Origin: SIG480 sp045586595
GTDB taxonomy: Bacteria > Bacillota > Clostridia > Oscillospirales > JAAYXM01
NCBI GenBank assembly: GCA_045586595.1
Contig: JAZNAQ010000039.1
Span: forward strand, 1 to 35,149
Direction: 5' to 3'
DNA length: 35,149 nt
In this document: positions 25,004 through 33,463 of the stretch, in pieces
Position numbering within the stretch: the stretch's first letter is position 1
Layout of the letters: each line of letters starts with the position of its first letter
The notes under the pieces: generated by a model
Database searches by the model: none
Told to the model about the DNA's origin: nothing
The model's input: only the letters and a program-made list of their open reading frames with translations
Made by a program: the position numbers and the translations under genes

Positions 25004-26823
25004 GTTTTGAAACCAATGCAACAATTTTCGGTGACAGTTACGGTACAACAAAGTATGACAAAGAGACGAAGACAAACAAATTCACGAGACTCGGGAAAGC
25101 GGTTTTCGTTGAAGAAATTCAGGAAAGTATCGAGAGTTCAAAGGTCAAATTAAAGCTTTGTTACGATTACAACGGCTTGAAATATGCAACCCTGCCGCGG
25201 TCAATTCTCGTTGATAAAACGAAGGTCACAGAACTTGCAGACGATGGTATTGATGTGACCTTGAAGCATTTCAATACATTTGTAGACACCATTCGCTTGC
25301 AGGAGCAAGAACTGCTTCAATCGGGGAGCAACATCGTTGATACTTATGAAAACCTCGGGTGGATTGAACTTCCTGATTATGACAACGATGGGAATTTGAA
25401 AGGTCTCGAGCTGTGCTATCGTTCTCATGAACTCATTGGCAATCATTTTGCCAAATATGTGGGCACATATAAAGTAGAGCCGATGGGTAGCTTTGAGACT
25501 TGGCGTGAAATGGTGCTTGAGGAAGTGATAGGCAGAAGCGCTGCAGAGGTCGTCCTTATTTCTTCATTAACTTCAGTAACAGTTGGAATCCTTGCTTTAA
25601 GAATCCCTGTGGAAAATCCTGTGGTTCGCGTGTATTTTCTCTCGGGACGCGGCAAAAGTACATTAGCGGCACTCGGAACCTCGGTGGCAGGTCAGCCATT
25701 TCAGGGGGAAAAGAAAACTTATTCCACCGAGGAACACGCCTTTATAAAACAAAAGAGTCTTATGCAAACATGGGCATCAACGGCGAACGCAATAGTGACC
25801 AGTCAAGCAGGAAATCGCGGAGTTCCGACAATTCTTGATGAGCTTGGAAAATACAGAGGAAAAAATCCCTCAGATGTAATTTTCAATTTCAGCGAGGGGT
25901 CAGATGTCAAACGTCTGAATTCAGAGATGAAAGACTATATATCCGAAGGATATAGTACAGTATTCCTCAGTTTTGGCGAATCGTCGCTTGTGGCGAAATG
26001 TAAAGATAAACTCGAAGGTCTCAATGTGCGCGTTCTCGAAATAAATAAGCCGCTTACAGAAAGTGCAAAACAAGCTCGCAGAATCAAGACTACGGCTACT
26101 GATAATAATGGTTGGGCGGCGCCAATGCTTGCGGGGTACATTCTGAATAACGGTGGCGTTGATTATGTGCTTACCATATACAATGACTGGATTGATACAT
26201 TAACAGAAATCTTACCACCCGCACCCTCGGGTGAGCGTGTCATCGAAAAATTCTACGCCTTGTTTATGACAACTGCGCAAATCGCAACGGAGGCTTTAAA
26301 CATTCCGTTCGATATAGACGGGTTACTCAACTTTTTTGCCGAGCATGAGAAGGAAAACGGCGAGAGCAGAAACGTATCCGCAGCAAGCTACAAAGTTTTG
26401 ATTGAAACGTTTGATATCAACAGCTCCAATTTCTATAAGACAGGGGCTCGCGAACCCATGCGCGAGGCTTGGGGAAGGATTGATGATAAAGTACGTGTCA
26501 AAGATGGAAAAACAATAATTCGCACCTATCTCGTCAGACCATCAATCGTTTACAATATTCTCGCAGAGAATAATTTCCATAACAAAGAAAACTGTATTGC
26601 TGAATGGGAAAAAGCTAAGGTAATCGAAAGAGATAAAGACAGACCTACTAGAAGTCGTAAAATTGAGCCCAACACCGAGAAATATGAAGATGTTTATGTC
26701 TTTCGCGTGTTTGCCAAAGACGAAGAAGCCGATGATTCTGCAATAAATCAGAAAAGAAAGATAAATCTCATAAAGAATCCGAAAGGAGATACCAACAATG
26801 ACAACGTACCTTACACCGCATGA
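25000..26823 (+). CDS. DUF927 domain helicase/ATPase-like protein
   Basis: A 607-residue cytosolic protein, probably the replication helicase/primase-type protein of the element. The first 150 residues are unassigned. A DUF927 ATPase core follows: Walker A SGRGKST (about 214-220), WASTANAI, Walker B TILDELGKYRG (about 277-287) and VFLSFGESSLVAK (sensor region), and then a C-terminal winged-helix-like part (about 470-590). DUF927 proteins are common in phage satellites and integrative elements. SD AAAGGAGG lies upstream. The gene overlaps the excisionase gene by 26 nt. Confidence 0.82.
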   Translation: MSFETNATIFGDSYGTTKYDKETKTNKFTRLGKAVFVEEIQESIESSKVKLKLCYDYNGLKYATLPRSILVDKTKVTELADDGIDVTLKHFNTFVDTIRLQEQELLQSGSNIVDTYENLGWIELPDYDNDGNLKGLELCYRSHELIGNHFAKYVGTYKVEPMGSFETWREMVLEEVIGRSAAEVVLISSLTSVTVGILALRIPVENPVVRVYFLSGRGKSTLAALGTSVAGQPFQGEKKTYSTEEHAFIKQKSLMQTWASTANAIVTSQAGNRGVPTILDELGKYRGKNPSDVIFNFSEGSDVKRLNSEMKDYISEGYSTVFLSFGESSLVAKCKDKLEGLNVRVLEINKPLTESAKQARRIKTTATDNNGWAAPMLAGYILNNGGVDYVLTIYNDWIDTLTEILPPAPSGERVIEKFYALFMTTAQIATEALNIPFDIDGLLNFFAEHEKENGESRNVSAASYKVLIETFDINSSNFYKTGAREPMREAWGRIDDKVRVKDGKTIIRTYLVRPSIVYNILAENNFHNKENCIAEWEKAKVIERDKDRPTRSRKIEPNTEKYEDVYVFRVFAKDEEADDSAINQKRKINLIKNPKGDTNNDNVPYTA

Positions 26824-26977
26824 AATTGCGCAAATGCTTCAAATTTCTTATGAGAAGGCGCTTGCATTCATCAAGTTCTCGGGCATCAAGTATATAAAAA
26901 TCGGAAATCAATATCGTGTTTCCGAGGTATCTCTAAATGTTTTTCTACAAAAAAACACTAACATTTCTTGCGTGTAG
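26798..26977 (+). CDS. Excisionase-like helix-turn-helix protein
   Basis: A 59-residue protein: MTTYLTPHEIAQMLQISYEK and ALAFIKFSGIKYIKIGNQYR form a MerR/Xis-type winged helix. SD GAAAGGAGAT is ahead of ATG 26798. It overlaps the DUF927 gene in another frame and ends 62 nt before the integrase gene, the classical place for an excisionase that steers the recombinase toward excision. It is easily missed because of its size. Confidence 0.78.
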   Translation: MTTYLTPHEIAQMLQISYEKALAFIKFSGIKYIKIGNQYRVSEVSLNVFLQKNTNISCV

Positions 26978-27039
26978 CCGTGAAGTTTCGATTCATGGTT
27001 ATATATTATAAATAAAATTTAACAAAGGAGGTTGCTAAA

Positions 27040-28167
27040 ATGGCAACAGGACACATCAGAAAGCGTGAAACAAAATCAGGAGTCAGCTATCAAATCACAG
27101 TCGAAATTGACAGCGACCCTCTGACAGGTCAGCGTAATCGCAAGCACAAGACGGTAAAAGGTACTAAAAAAGAAGCTCTCGCTACCATGCGCAAAATGAT
27201 TGATGAACTTGAAAACGGCGGTATAACAAAACCATCGGCATTGAAGCTCAAGGACTGGCTCGCAGAATGGCATAGTAACTATCTGCCTAATATAGAGTAT
27301 CGTACTCGTGAAAGCTATCTTGAACGTATGAACCATCGTATCATACCTGTATTGGGCAATGTTCAGTTAAAGGCATTACAGGCGACAGCAATTCAGAAGT
27401 GGATAAATACAATGTCAACCGAGCTTGCTCCCAAATCAGTAAGAAACATCTTCAACATCCTCAATGCCTCGTTAAAAAAAGCTGTGGAGTTAAAGAAAAT
27501 ATCTTCAAACCCGTGTGATGGCGTTGTTCTCCCCAAAAGAAAGAAGTATCAAGGCAATGCATACACACCTGCAGAAGTACAGCAGGCTCTTGCATTTGCA
27601 AAAGGCACTAATATGTACATGCTTTTGTTACTCGCCTTTTCTCTGGGATTACGTCGCGGAGAATTGCTTGCTCTCACGTGGGATGACATAGACTTCAAGA
27701 AAGCTGAAATAACAATCAACAAGAGTACATACAATGCAGGTGGTGAGCGTAAGGTCAAAACACCCAAAACTGAATCGGGAATACGTACCCTTGCAATCGG
27801 CGATACGCTTCTTCGTGAACTCAAAAATGCTCGCACAGACTACTTGAAAAGAAGGTTCGAGATGGGGGCAAGATTCACAGATTCTAACCTCGTCATTTGT
27901 CAGGAGGATGGAGTTCCTTATCATACTGACTCCATTGGCAACAAGTGGAAGAGATTTAAGGAAAAATATAATCTTCGAGATATTCGTTTTCACGATATCC
28001 GTCACACAAACGCAACAACGCTTCTTGCCGCAGGAATCGACATCAAGACAGTTCAAACACGTCTCGGTCATTCGGATGTAAGTACCACTATGAATATCTA
28101 TACCCACGTTACTCCAGAGATGAATGCAAACGCCGCTAAAAAGATTGATGACATTATTGCTGTATAA
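27040..28167 (+). CDS. int: Site-specific tyrosine recombinase (integrase)
   Basis: A 375-residue Tn916-type phage-like integrase. The N-terminal AP2-like arm-binding domain is at about 1-55 (GHIRKRETKSGVSYQITVEI), the SAM-like core-binding domain at about 65-155 and the catalytic domain at 170-370. Catalytic residues are R205 (GLRRGEL), H318 and R321 (HDIRHTN), H344 (LGH) and the nucleophile Y354 (MNIYTHV). SD GGAGG precedes the ATG. It lies beside the right end of the element and should recombine the tRNA-fMet att sites. All catalytic residues are present, so the element may still be mobile. Confidence 0.97.
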   Translation: MATGHIRKRETKSGVSYQITVEIDSDPLTGQRNRKHKTVKGTKKEALATMRKMIDELENGGITKPSALKLKDWLAEWHSNYLPNIEYRTRESYLERMNHRIIPVLGNVQLKALQATAIQKWINTMSTELAPKSVRNIFNILNASLKKAVELKKISSNPCDGVVLPKRKKYQGNAYTPAEVQQALAFAKGTNMYMLLLLAFSLGLRRGELLALTWDDIDFKKAEITINKSTYNAGGERKVKTPKTESGIRTLAIGDTLLRELKNARTDYLKRRFEMGARFTDSNLVICQEDGVPYHTDSIGNKWKRFKEKYNLRDIRFHDIRHTNATTLLAAGIDIKTVQTRLGHSDVSTTMNIYTHVTPEMNANAAKKIDDIIAV

Positions 28168-28220
28168 GAATTGATTGATAATAAAAGTAACAATTGAAAT
28201 AAAGTAACATAGAAAATAAT

Positions 28221-28259
28221 GCAGGCACTGGCGAGATTTTCGCTCAGTGCCGTTTTTTT
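28221..28259 (+). terminator. Terminator of the integrase operon
   Basis: Stem GGCACTG-GCGA/TCGC-CAGTGCC (28224-28251) and a run of seven Ts. Confidence 0.88.
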
Positions 28260-28682
28260 GCTCAAATTACGGCGGCGAATCGGCGGCAGAAGGAAGTCAA
28301 GCACAGCTCCAAGGCTCCATCGACTTGCCAAAGCAAGGCATGACCTACAGGTCTATATCCTCACAACATTTAATAGTGTTTTTCATAGTTTTAGGTACTC
28401 TCGAAAATCACAAGGGAATTCGGGAATTTGCATTATGTTGGGGCAATCTCCTGTTGCTTGCCTTGGTGACTTGCTTTTTGGAAATTCCCTTAACTGTATT
28501 TTTGTAAGGGAATCACGCAGGGTATCAGAGAACATTTTCCCCTTTCCCGTCGGCGTGTCGTCGGCGAGCCGACCGTGGATCCGACAGGAATTTTGCTCGC
28601 GCCGTCCATTCGCCGCCCAAATAGATTCGTCTAAACACGAATAGACACGATTAGATACGAATACCGCAAACCCATGAAAATA
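28260..28682. other. Right terminal region of the element, no gene; inverted arms
   Basis: The open frames here lack ribosome sites and family resemblance. The region holds the inverted partner (28547-28566) of the left arm at 17845-17864, the partner (28402-28432) of 18020-18050, and a small palindromic hairpin ATTCCCTTA/TAAGGGAAT (about 28484-28512). It is likely the attachment-proximal DNA bound by integrase and excisionase. Confidence 0.5.
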
Positions 28683-28722
28683 CAAAGAAAAAGCCTTGGT
28701 ATTACTGGAATACCAAGGCTTT
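28683..28722 (-). terminator. Element-borne terminator for tRNA-fMet
   Basis: A 14-bp perfect stem (28690-28703 with 28709-28722), 5-nt loop and a minus-strand T-rich tail. It follows the CCA end of tRNA-fMet. The element thus brought a replacement tRNA 3' end plus terminator. Confidence 0.85.
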
Positions 28723-28723
28723 C

Positions 28724-28804
<81 letters not shown>

Positions 28805-28811
28805 ATATATA

Positions 28812-28898
28812 TGGTGCCGCTGACCGGACTTGAACCGGTACGATATTTCTATCGAAGGATTTTAAGTCCTTTGTGTCTGCCGATTCCACCACAGCGGC
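28812..28898 (-). tRNA. tRNA-Leu (TAA)
   Basis: 87 nt with encoded CCA, acceptor GCCGCTG/CAGCGGC, anticodon loop CTTAAAA (TAA) and the long class II variable arm. It lies 7 nt upstream of tRNA-fMet in the same transcript. Confidence 0.96.
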
Positions 28899-28938
28899 AG
28901 GTGTCACGCGACTGATGCACTCTCTTTTGTGCCATAAT

Positions 28939-28967
28939 AGAATATCATACTTTGCCGCCGTTGTCAA
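28939..28967 (-). promoter_or_regulatory. Promoter of the tRNA-Leu/tRNA-fMet operon
   Basis: Minus strand -35 TTGACA (28967-28962), 17-bp spacer, -10 TATTCT (28944-28939), about 40 nt ahead of tRNA-Leu. Confidence 0.8.
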
Positions 28968-28997
28968 CTGTTTTTTAATATTTTCAGGACAAGTCTG

Positions 28998-29351
28998 CTA
29001 TTTTTCGTGAGTTTTAAAGATGAGCGACGCCAAAAGCCCGAACAAAACAGAGGCAGAAATGCCTGCCGCTGACGCGGTTATTCCGCCCTTGAACGCACCG
29101 AGAACACCTTCGGCATCTACCGCCTTTTTCACGCCTTTTGCAAGCAGGTGTCCAAAGCCGGTAAGCGGAACGCTTGCGCCCGCTCCCGCGAAATCTGCTA
29201 TTGGACCGTACAGCCCTATTGCAGAAAGTATTACGCCGACAACAACATAACCTGTAAGTATGCGCGCAGGGGTGAGTTTTGTCCTGTCAATCAGTATTTG
29301 TCCTATACCGCAAAGCGTACCACCTACGAGAAACGCCCATAAAAATTCCAT
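28998..29351 (-). CDS. spoVAE: Stage V sporulation protein AE (SpoVAEb type)
   Basis: A small integral membrane protein of the SpoVA channel that moves dipicolinic acid into the forespore and out during germination. The 117 residues contain about four helices (FLWAFLVGGTLCGIGQILI at the start) and the family motifs PARILTGYVVVGV and GAGASVPLTGFGH. The start lies 2 nt after the spoVAD stop, and the GGAGG coding the end of SpoVAD serves as its ribosome site. Confidence 0.93.
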   Translation of the reverse strand: MEFLWAFLVGGTLCGIGQILIDRTKLTPARILTGYVVVGVILSAIGLYGPIADFAGAGASVPLTGFGHLLAKGVKKAVDAEGVLGAFKGGITASAAGISASVLFGLLASLIFKTHEK

Positions 29352-29353
29352 AC

Positions 29354-30355
29354 TTATCCTCCTATTTCAACGGCGTGGCAGATACCGGGGATCGCCTCCT
29401 TCTGCTGTACGGTCAGCGGAGACTGGAGAGAGCCTGTTCCTGCAATGAGTATCCTCTTCCATTTTTTCTTTTTAAGCCCATCCATGATAAAACCTGAGAA
29501 CACGGTCGCAAGGCACGCACACCCGGACGCACCGGAATGCATATCCTGCCGGTGAACATCAAACATTTTACATCCACAGTCCATGTAGTTTACGCCAAGT
29601 TCTACTCCATCCCTTGAGAACAGTTCGATAAGGATTTTCCGCCCAATCTCGCCGAGGTCACCCGTTGCAATAAGATCGTAATCCGCGGGCTTTGTATTTG
29701 TATTCTCAAAATGCGTTTTAAACGTCTCGTATGCGGCAGGCGCCATTGCCGCGCCCATATTGTTCGCATCGGATATGCCGGAGTCGGTAACGCAGCCGTA
29801 CGTCACACATTTTATAGTTGGCGCATTGTCGGAAGTTTTGCCAACTATCGCACAGCCAGCCCCCGTAACGGTGCGCTGAGCAGTCGGCGGGCGTTGGCCT
29901 CCGTATGCAAGTGGGTTGCGGTACTGTCGCTCGGCGGTACAGAAGTGTGAGGACACACTCACAGCGGCGTTGTCAAAGCTTCCTGAGTTTACAAACAAGC
30001 CCGCAAGCGCAAGCCCCTCGGCAAAAGTCGAACACGCGCCGTACAGCCCCAGAAACGGCACCCCCGAATCACGCCATGCAAAGCTTGATGCAACACACTG
30101 GTTAAGAAGGTCACCCGATAATATACAACCTATATCCTCTATCTTCATTTTTGCCTTATTAAGTGCAAACCCGAGTGCAGTGTTGTGGAACTTGCTCTCA
30201 GCCTGCTCCCATGTCTTCTCTCCATATCTACCGTCGGAGATGCACTCGTCAAAATACTCCGCAAGCGGGCCCTCGCCTTCACGCTTACCAACTATCGTAC
30301 CCGTTGCGAGGATTTTGGGAGAGTTATTAAAGAAAACCGTTTCCTTGCCCTTCAT
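29354..30355 (-). CDS. spoVAD: Stage V sporulation protein AD
   Basis: A thiolase-fold, soluble component of the SpoVA complex that binds dipicolinic acid. The 333-residue length is typical. Signatures are GDLLNQCVASSFAWRD, VPFLGLYGACSTFAEGLAL, NPLAYGGQRPPTAQRTVTGA and DLIATGDLGEIGRKIL. SD AGGAGG lies ahead of the ATG. It is the middle gene of spoVAC-spoVAD-spoVAE; spoVAA, spoVAB and spoVAF are absent here, as in many Clostridia. Confidence 0.97.
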   Translation of the reverse strand: MKGKETVFFNNSPKILATGTIVGKREGEGPLAEYFDECISDGRYGEKTWEQAESKFHNTALGFALNKAKMKIEDIGCILSGDLLNQCVASSFAWRDSGVPFLGLYGACSTFAEGLALAGLFVNSGSFDNAAVSVSSHFCTAERQYRNPLAYGGQRPPTAQRTVTGAGCAIVGKTSDNAPTIKCVTYGCVTDSGISDANNMGAAMAPAAYETFKTHFENTNTKPADYDLIATGDLGEIGRKILIELFSRDGVELGVNYMDCGCKMFDVHRQDMHSGASGCACLATVFSGFIMDGLKKKKWKRILIAGTGSLQSPLTVQQKEAIPGICHAVEIGG

Positions 30356-30365
30356 CCTGAGCCTC

Positions 30366-30800
30366 CTACAACAAAAGAAGTATAAAACCGTACAATATGG
30401 ATGCGGAAATTCCCATTACAAGAACAGGGCCTGCGAGTTTGAACATATTGGCGCACATACCGAGAATATACCCCTCGCTCTTAAACTCAAGTGCTTCAGA
30501 GACAATCGAGTTTGCAAAGCCGGTTATGGGCACGAGTGTACCTGCTCCCGCGTGCTTTGCAAGCTTGTCGTAAAGCCCAAGCCCGGTAAAAAGTGCAGAC
30601 AAACCGATGAGCGTTATAGATGTGGCCGCAGATGCATTTTCGCGGTCAATGCCGAGGCCCATATACATATTTGTGAGCACCTGACCGAGTATACATATTG
30701 CACCGCCGATTACAAAAGCTTTAATAAAGTTTTTAAGATGTGGAGAACGCGGCTCAATACTCTTGACATACTCCGCATATTCCTTTTTCGACATGTTCAT
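30366..30800 (-). CDS. spoVAC: Stage V sporulation protein AC
   Basis: A membrane protein of the SpoVA channel (a mechanosensitive channel in Bacillus subtilis). 144 residues from ATG 30800, with AGGAG at 30813-30809; a GTG at 30809 in the same frame overlaps that site and is rejected. It has several hydrophobic helices and the motifs PRSPHLKNFIKAFVIGGAIC and GAGTLVPITGFANS. A weak forespore-type promoter candidate (GTATA, 17 bp, CAGAATA; 30850-30822) lies upstream but would give a very short leader. Confidence 0.95.
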   Translation of the reverse strand: MNMSKKEYAEYVKSIEPRSPHLKNFIKAFVIGGAICILGQVLTNMYMGLGIDRENASAATSITLIGLSALFTGLGLYDKLAKHAGAGTLVPITGFANSIVSEALEFKSEGYILGMCANMFKLAGPVLVMGISASILYGFILLLL

Positions 30801-30860
30801 GCATATCACTCCTACGCCTCATATTCTGCCACGCGTAAAAGTTTTTATACGCAATTTGCC

Positions 30861-30889
30861 TTTACAAAAAACTTTTCGTTTGTTATACT
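30861..30889 (+). promoter_or_regulatory. Promoter of tRNA-Arg(CCG)
   Basis: -35 TTTACA (30861-30866), 17-bp spacer, -10 TATACT (30884-30889), 15 nt ahead of the tRNA. Confidence 0.8.
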
Positions 30890-30904
30890 AAATAGGTAAC
30901 ATAT

Positions 30905-30981
30905 GCGCCCGTAGCTCAGCTGGATAGAGCGTCAGACTCCGACTCTGAAGGCCGTTGGTTCGAATCCAATCGGGCGCGCCA
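30905..30981 (+). tRNA. tRNA-Arg (CCG)
   Basis: 77 nt with encoded CCA, acceptor GCGCCCG/CGGGCGC, anticodon loop CTCCGAC (CCG), T-arm GGTTCGAATCC-like. Single-gene transcript with its own promoter and terminator. Confidence 0.97.
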
Positions 30982-30984
30982 GAA

Positions 30985-31024
30985 AAAGACTTGTTCACGG
31001 CGAACAGGTCTTTCTCCTTTTTTA
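30985..31024 (+). terminator. Terminator of tRNA-Arg(CCG)
   Basis: Stem AAAGACTTGTTC/GAACAGGTCTTT with one G-U, then CTCCTTTTTT. Confidence 0.88.
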
Positions 31025-31073
31025 TAGCATTAACATATAATAAACAGAACTACATCATAAGGAGATGAGCATT

Positions 31074-31565
31074 TTGGAATATAACAGAGCTGCAGCGGTG
31101 CGCTATGCACGGCGGTGGGCATTCCGCAGAAACCCTGCGTACTATAACTTTGACGACATCGGCGGCGATTGCACGAACTATGTTTCGCAGTCAGTATATG
31201 CCGGCGCCGGGGTTATGAACTTTACGCCCGAATTCGGCTGGTATTATATTTCGCCGGATATGCGCGCACCTGCATGGACAGGGGTACAGTTTTTCTACAA
31301 CTTTATGACAACAAATGAGGGCCCCGGCCCCTACGGCTATGACGCACCGTTTGAGGAGGCGCTTCCGGGTGACGTTGTTCAGCTTGCGTATAACAACAGC
31401 GAGCAGTTTACGCATACGCTCTTGGTTGTAGGCGTGGGGCGAATACCGAGCCCGCGGAACATACTCCTTGCGGCGCACACAAACGACGCATACCGCAGGC
31501 GCATGAGCTCATACAACTATACTAACGCACGGCTTATACACATAGTCGGAGTGCGCGAGGCATAA
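31074..31565 (+). CDS. Amidase-domain (Amidase_6, NlpC/P60-like fold) protein
   Basis: A putative cysteine amidase or peptidase of the Amidase_6 family, widespread in sporulating Clostridia. Start TTG 31074 is preferred: AGGAG (31060-31064) lies 9 nt ahead, whereas ATG 31065 directly abuts the site. The protein has 163 residues. EYNRAAAVRYARRWAFRRNP is the family start, GGDCTNYVSQ carries the catalytic cysteine (about residue 33), LPGDVVQLAY leads to the histidine in THTLLVV, and AAHTND follows. No signal peptide is visible, so it may act in the mother cell or spore rather than being secreted. Confidence 0.88.
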   Translation: MEYNRAAAVRYARRWAFRRNPAYYNFDDIGGDCTNYVSQSVYAGAGVMNFTPEFGWYYISPDMRAPAWTGVQFFYNFMTTNEGPGPYGYDAPFEEALPGDVVQLAYNNSEQFTHTLLVVGVGRIPSPRNILLAAHTNDAYRRRMSSYNYTNARLIHIVGVREA

Positions 31566-31569
31566 GAAA

Positions 31570-31597
31570 CGGGATGGTTTTAACCATCCCGCTTTCT
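31570..31597. terminator. Shared terminator of convergent genes
   Basis: Ten-bp perfect stem CGGGATGGTT/AACCATCCCG with a 2-nt loop, between the amidase gene and the protease gene. Confidence 0.75.
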
Positions 31598-31610
31598 GTA
31601 ATTTATTCAA

Positions 31611-33428
31611 TTATTCAAAATAGCAGTCTTCAAAGCCTAAAGCGCGTACACCATCTACGTCATATCCGCTGAGGGCTTGTGTTAATATTGCCTCAACAAA
31701 CGAAAGCGCCATAAGATAGTACTCCTTTGCAATAAGCTGGCAATCATAATAGTATGAAGCATCTCCACCATACTCTGCAAACTGCACTACCATATCCTCA
31801 GAGAAATCCTCTTTGGGGATGTATGAGCCACCCCAAAAGCCTTCTCCCGAATACAACTCGAAATACAATCCGAAGATTGTCTCAACATCCCACTCACCAG
31901 CTTCAAACCATAGTGATGAAAGAATTGCATCCTCTCCGGAATAGTAGTCTACCGACACACATATTTCATCATTACTTTCGTCATAGCTTATAATATACTG
32001 TGCCTGGCTACCGTCTTCATAGTCGACAACCTCTATATATCCCGGGCCCCAATCCATCGTCTTGTTCTGATAATTATATATAAACATTTTAAGGAGCTCA
32101 AAAGCCCGCTCATTCTCAGGGTATGCGTCAAGGTCTATGTTTCCGAGAGGCTTGCCGTCATCACCCGACCCAAGTGCTGAAAATGGGTGAACGGCTGTCT
32201 TGTTATATCCTTTGATTATAGAAATCGGGAGTGCGAGATTTAGATTCTGCCCTTCCTTCCAGACCGCTGACGTAATTCCTATAACCTTACCGAGCTTGTT
32301 TATCAGTGCACCACCGCTTGACCCGCTTGATATCGGCGCGCTTATCTGAATAAACGGAATGCCGTCAAGGTTTCTGTTCGGGTTTGATATAAGACCTTCA
32401 GAAATGGTATTTTCAAGGCCCTTCGGGTTTCCGATTGTGAATATCTCCTCGCCGCCGTTTACCTTTGAATCATCCATTTCAAGATAGGGGAAGTTTTTGC
32501 CGTCCACCTTTATTACCGCCCAGTCACGCGCTGCGTTATAGTCATACACGCCTAGAACCTTATATACAGCACCAGTGTCAGAGCGTTTAATTATCGCGGA
32601 ATATGCACCTTCTATTACATGGTAGTTCGTAACCGCAGTTCCATCCGAATCTATAAAGAAGCCGCTGCCGAATGCAAACGCTTCACCTTTTCTGTTGTAA
32701 ACCTCGATATAGAACACTGCGGGGGAGCATTTTTCATATATTTCTGCCGATGTCATCTCGTGCACGGTGTCTTTGTTTTCAAACACCGCAACGTCATAGT
32801 ATTTATCATACATCGCAGCAGAGAACGCACCTGCACGGATGAGTTTCTGGGCAAGGGTTTCGCTCGTGCCCTTTACCTGTGCTTCAAGAGCTGCGTATGA
32901 AACAAGAACAACATCGGCGCGGAGGAAGTTTATCGTGTCGGGGTTTCCAAGCATAATCCCCGATGTGCGTGCAAGCGTAAACGGATTATCCCATGTGAAG
33001 TCCTGGCCGTTTGCGTCAGAATATCCAAGAGCGCGCAGAACAAAAGTGAGGTACATTGACGATGATGCGACTGTGCTGCTTCCAAACTTCGTAGCAGACA
33101 TACCGTTTGTCAGCTTGTTCTCATATGCATAGCCTACATATTTGTCCGCCCATGCAGGAACATCAAGGAATGGGTGTTTCCCTCCCTTTGAAAGCGCCTC
33201 ACTCTCCTTTCCGAGAACGCGAATTAGCATAACAAGAGCCTCTATTCTTGTTGGGGCACGGTTAAGTGCAAAGTCGTGCTCCGAAACACCTTTAAAGAGA
33301 CCGAGTGCTTTTAAATCGCCCGCGAGTTCTTCTTCAAAGCCCAAACTGCTGCTTGCCGCAAATGCACCGAGCGGAAGAAGGCTTATACACATAACAACAC
33401 AGAGTATAAGAGCTGTAATTTTTTTCAT
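31611..33428 (-). CDS. Secreted SLH-like/trypsin-like (S1C, DegP-type) serine protease
   Basis: A 605-residue exported protein. The signal peptide is residues 1-24 (AFA|A). S-layer-homology-like repeats fill about 30-205 (GLFKGVSEHDFALNRAPTR, VPAWADKYVGYAYEN). A chymotrypsin-fold protease occupies about 225-420 with triad H270 (TNYHVIEG), D302 (RDWAVIKV) and S371 (GSSGGALI). The last 185 residues, rich in acidic and aromatic residues, are unassigned; there is no PDZ domain. It probably acts as a wall-attached housekeeping or processing protease. It follows its SLH-only paralogue by 35 nt in the same operon. Confidence 0.9.
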   Translation of the reverse strand: MKKITALILCVVMCISLLPLGAFAASSSLGFEEELAGDLKALGLFKGVSEHDFALNRAPTRIEALVMLIRVLGKESEALSKGGKHPFLDVPAWADKYVGYAYENKLTNGMSATKFGSSTVASSSMYLTFVLRALGYSDANGQDFTWDNPFTLARTSGIMLGNPDTINFLRADVVLVSYAALEAQVKGTSETLAQKLIRAGAFSAAMYDKYYDVAVFENKDTVHEMTSAEIYEKCSPAVFYIEVYNRKGEAFAFGSGFFIDSDGTAVTNYHVIEGAYSAIIKRSDTGAVYKVLGVYDYNAARDWAVIKVDGKNFPYLEMDDSKVNGGEEIFTIGNPKGLENTISEGLISNPNRNLDGIPFIQISAPISSGSSGGALINKLGKVIGITSAVWKEGQNLNLALPISIIKGYNKTAVHPFSALGSGDDGKPLGNIDLDAYPENERAFELLKMFIYNYQNKTMDWGPGYIEVVDYEDGSQAQYIISYDESNDEICVSVDYYSGEDAILSSLWFEAGEWDVETIFGLYFELYSGEGFWGGSYIPKEDFSEDMVVQFAEYGGDASYYYDCQLIAKEYYLMALSFVEAILTQALSGYDVDGVRALGFEDCYFE

Positions 33429-33463
33429 TGTCGTTTCCCCCTTATGATGAAAACAGTTGCAAG

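Noticed and set aside
28219..28685. Open frames of up to 141 codons in the right end of the element
   Set aside because: No ribosome sites, overlapping frames on both strands, and the region holds terminator and inverted arm sequences.
30822..30850. Definite sigma-F/G promoter for spoVAC
   Set aside because: The boxes fit loosely and would leave almost no leader before the ribosome site, so it is mentioned only in the gene entry.
29916..30899. 327-codon plus-strand frame
   Set aside because: Antisense to spoVAD and spoVAC, which are unmistakable.
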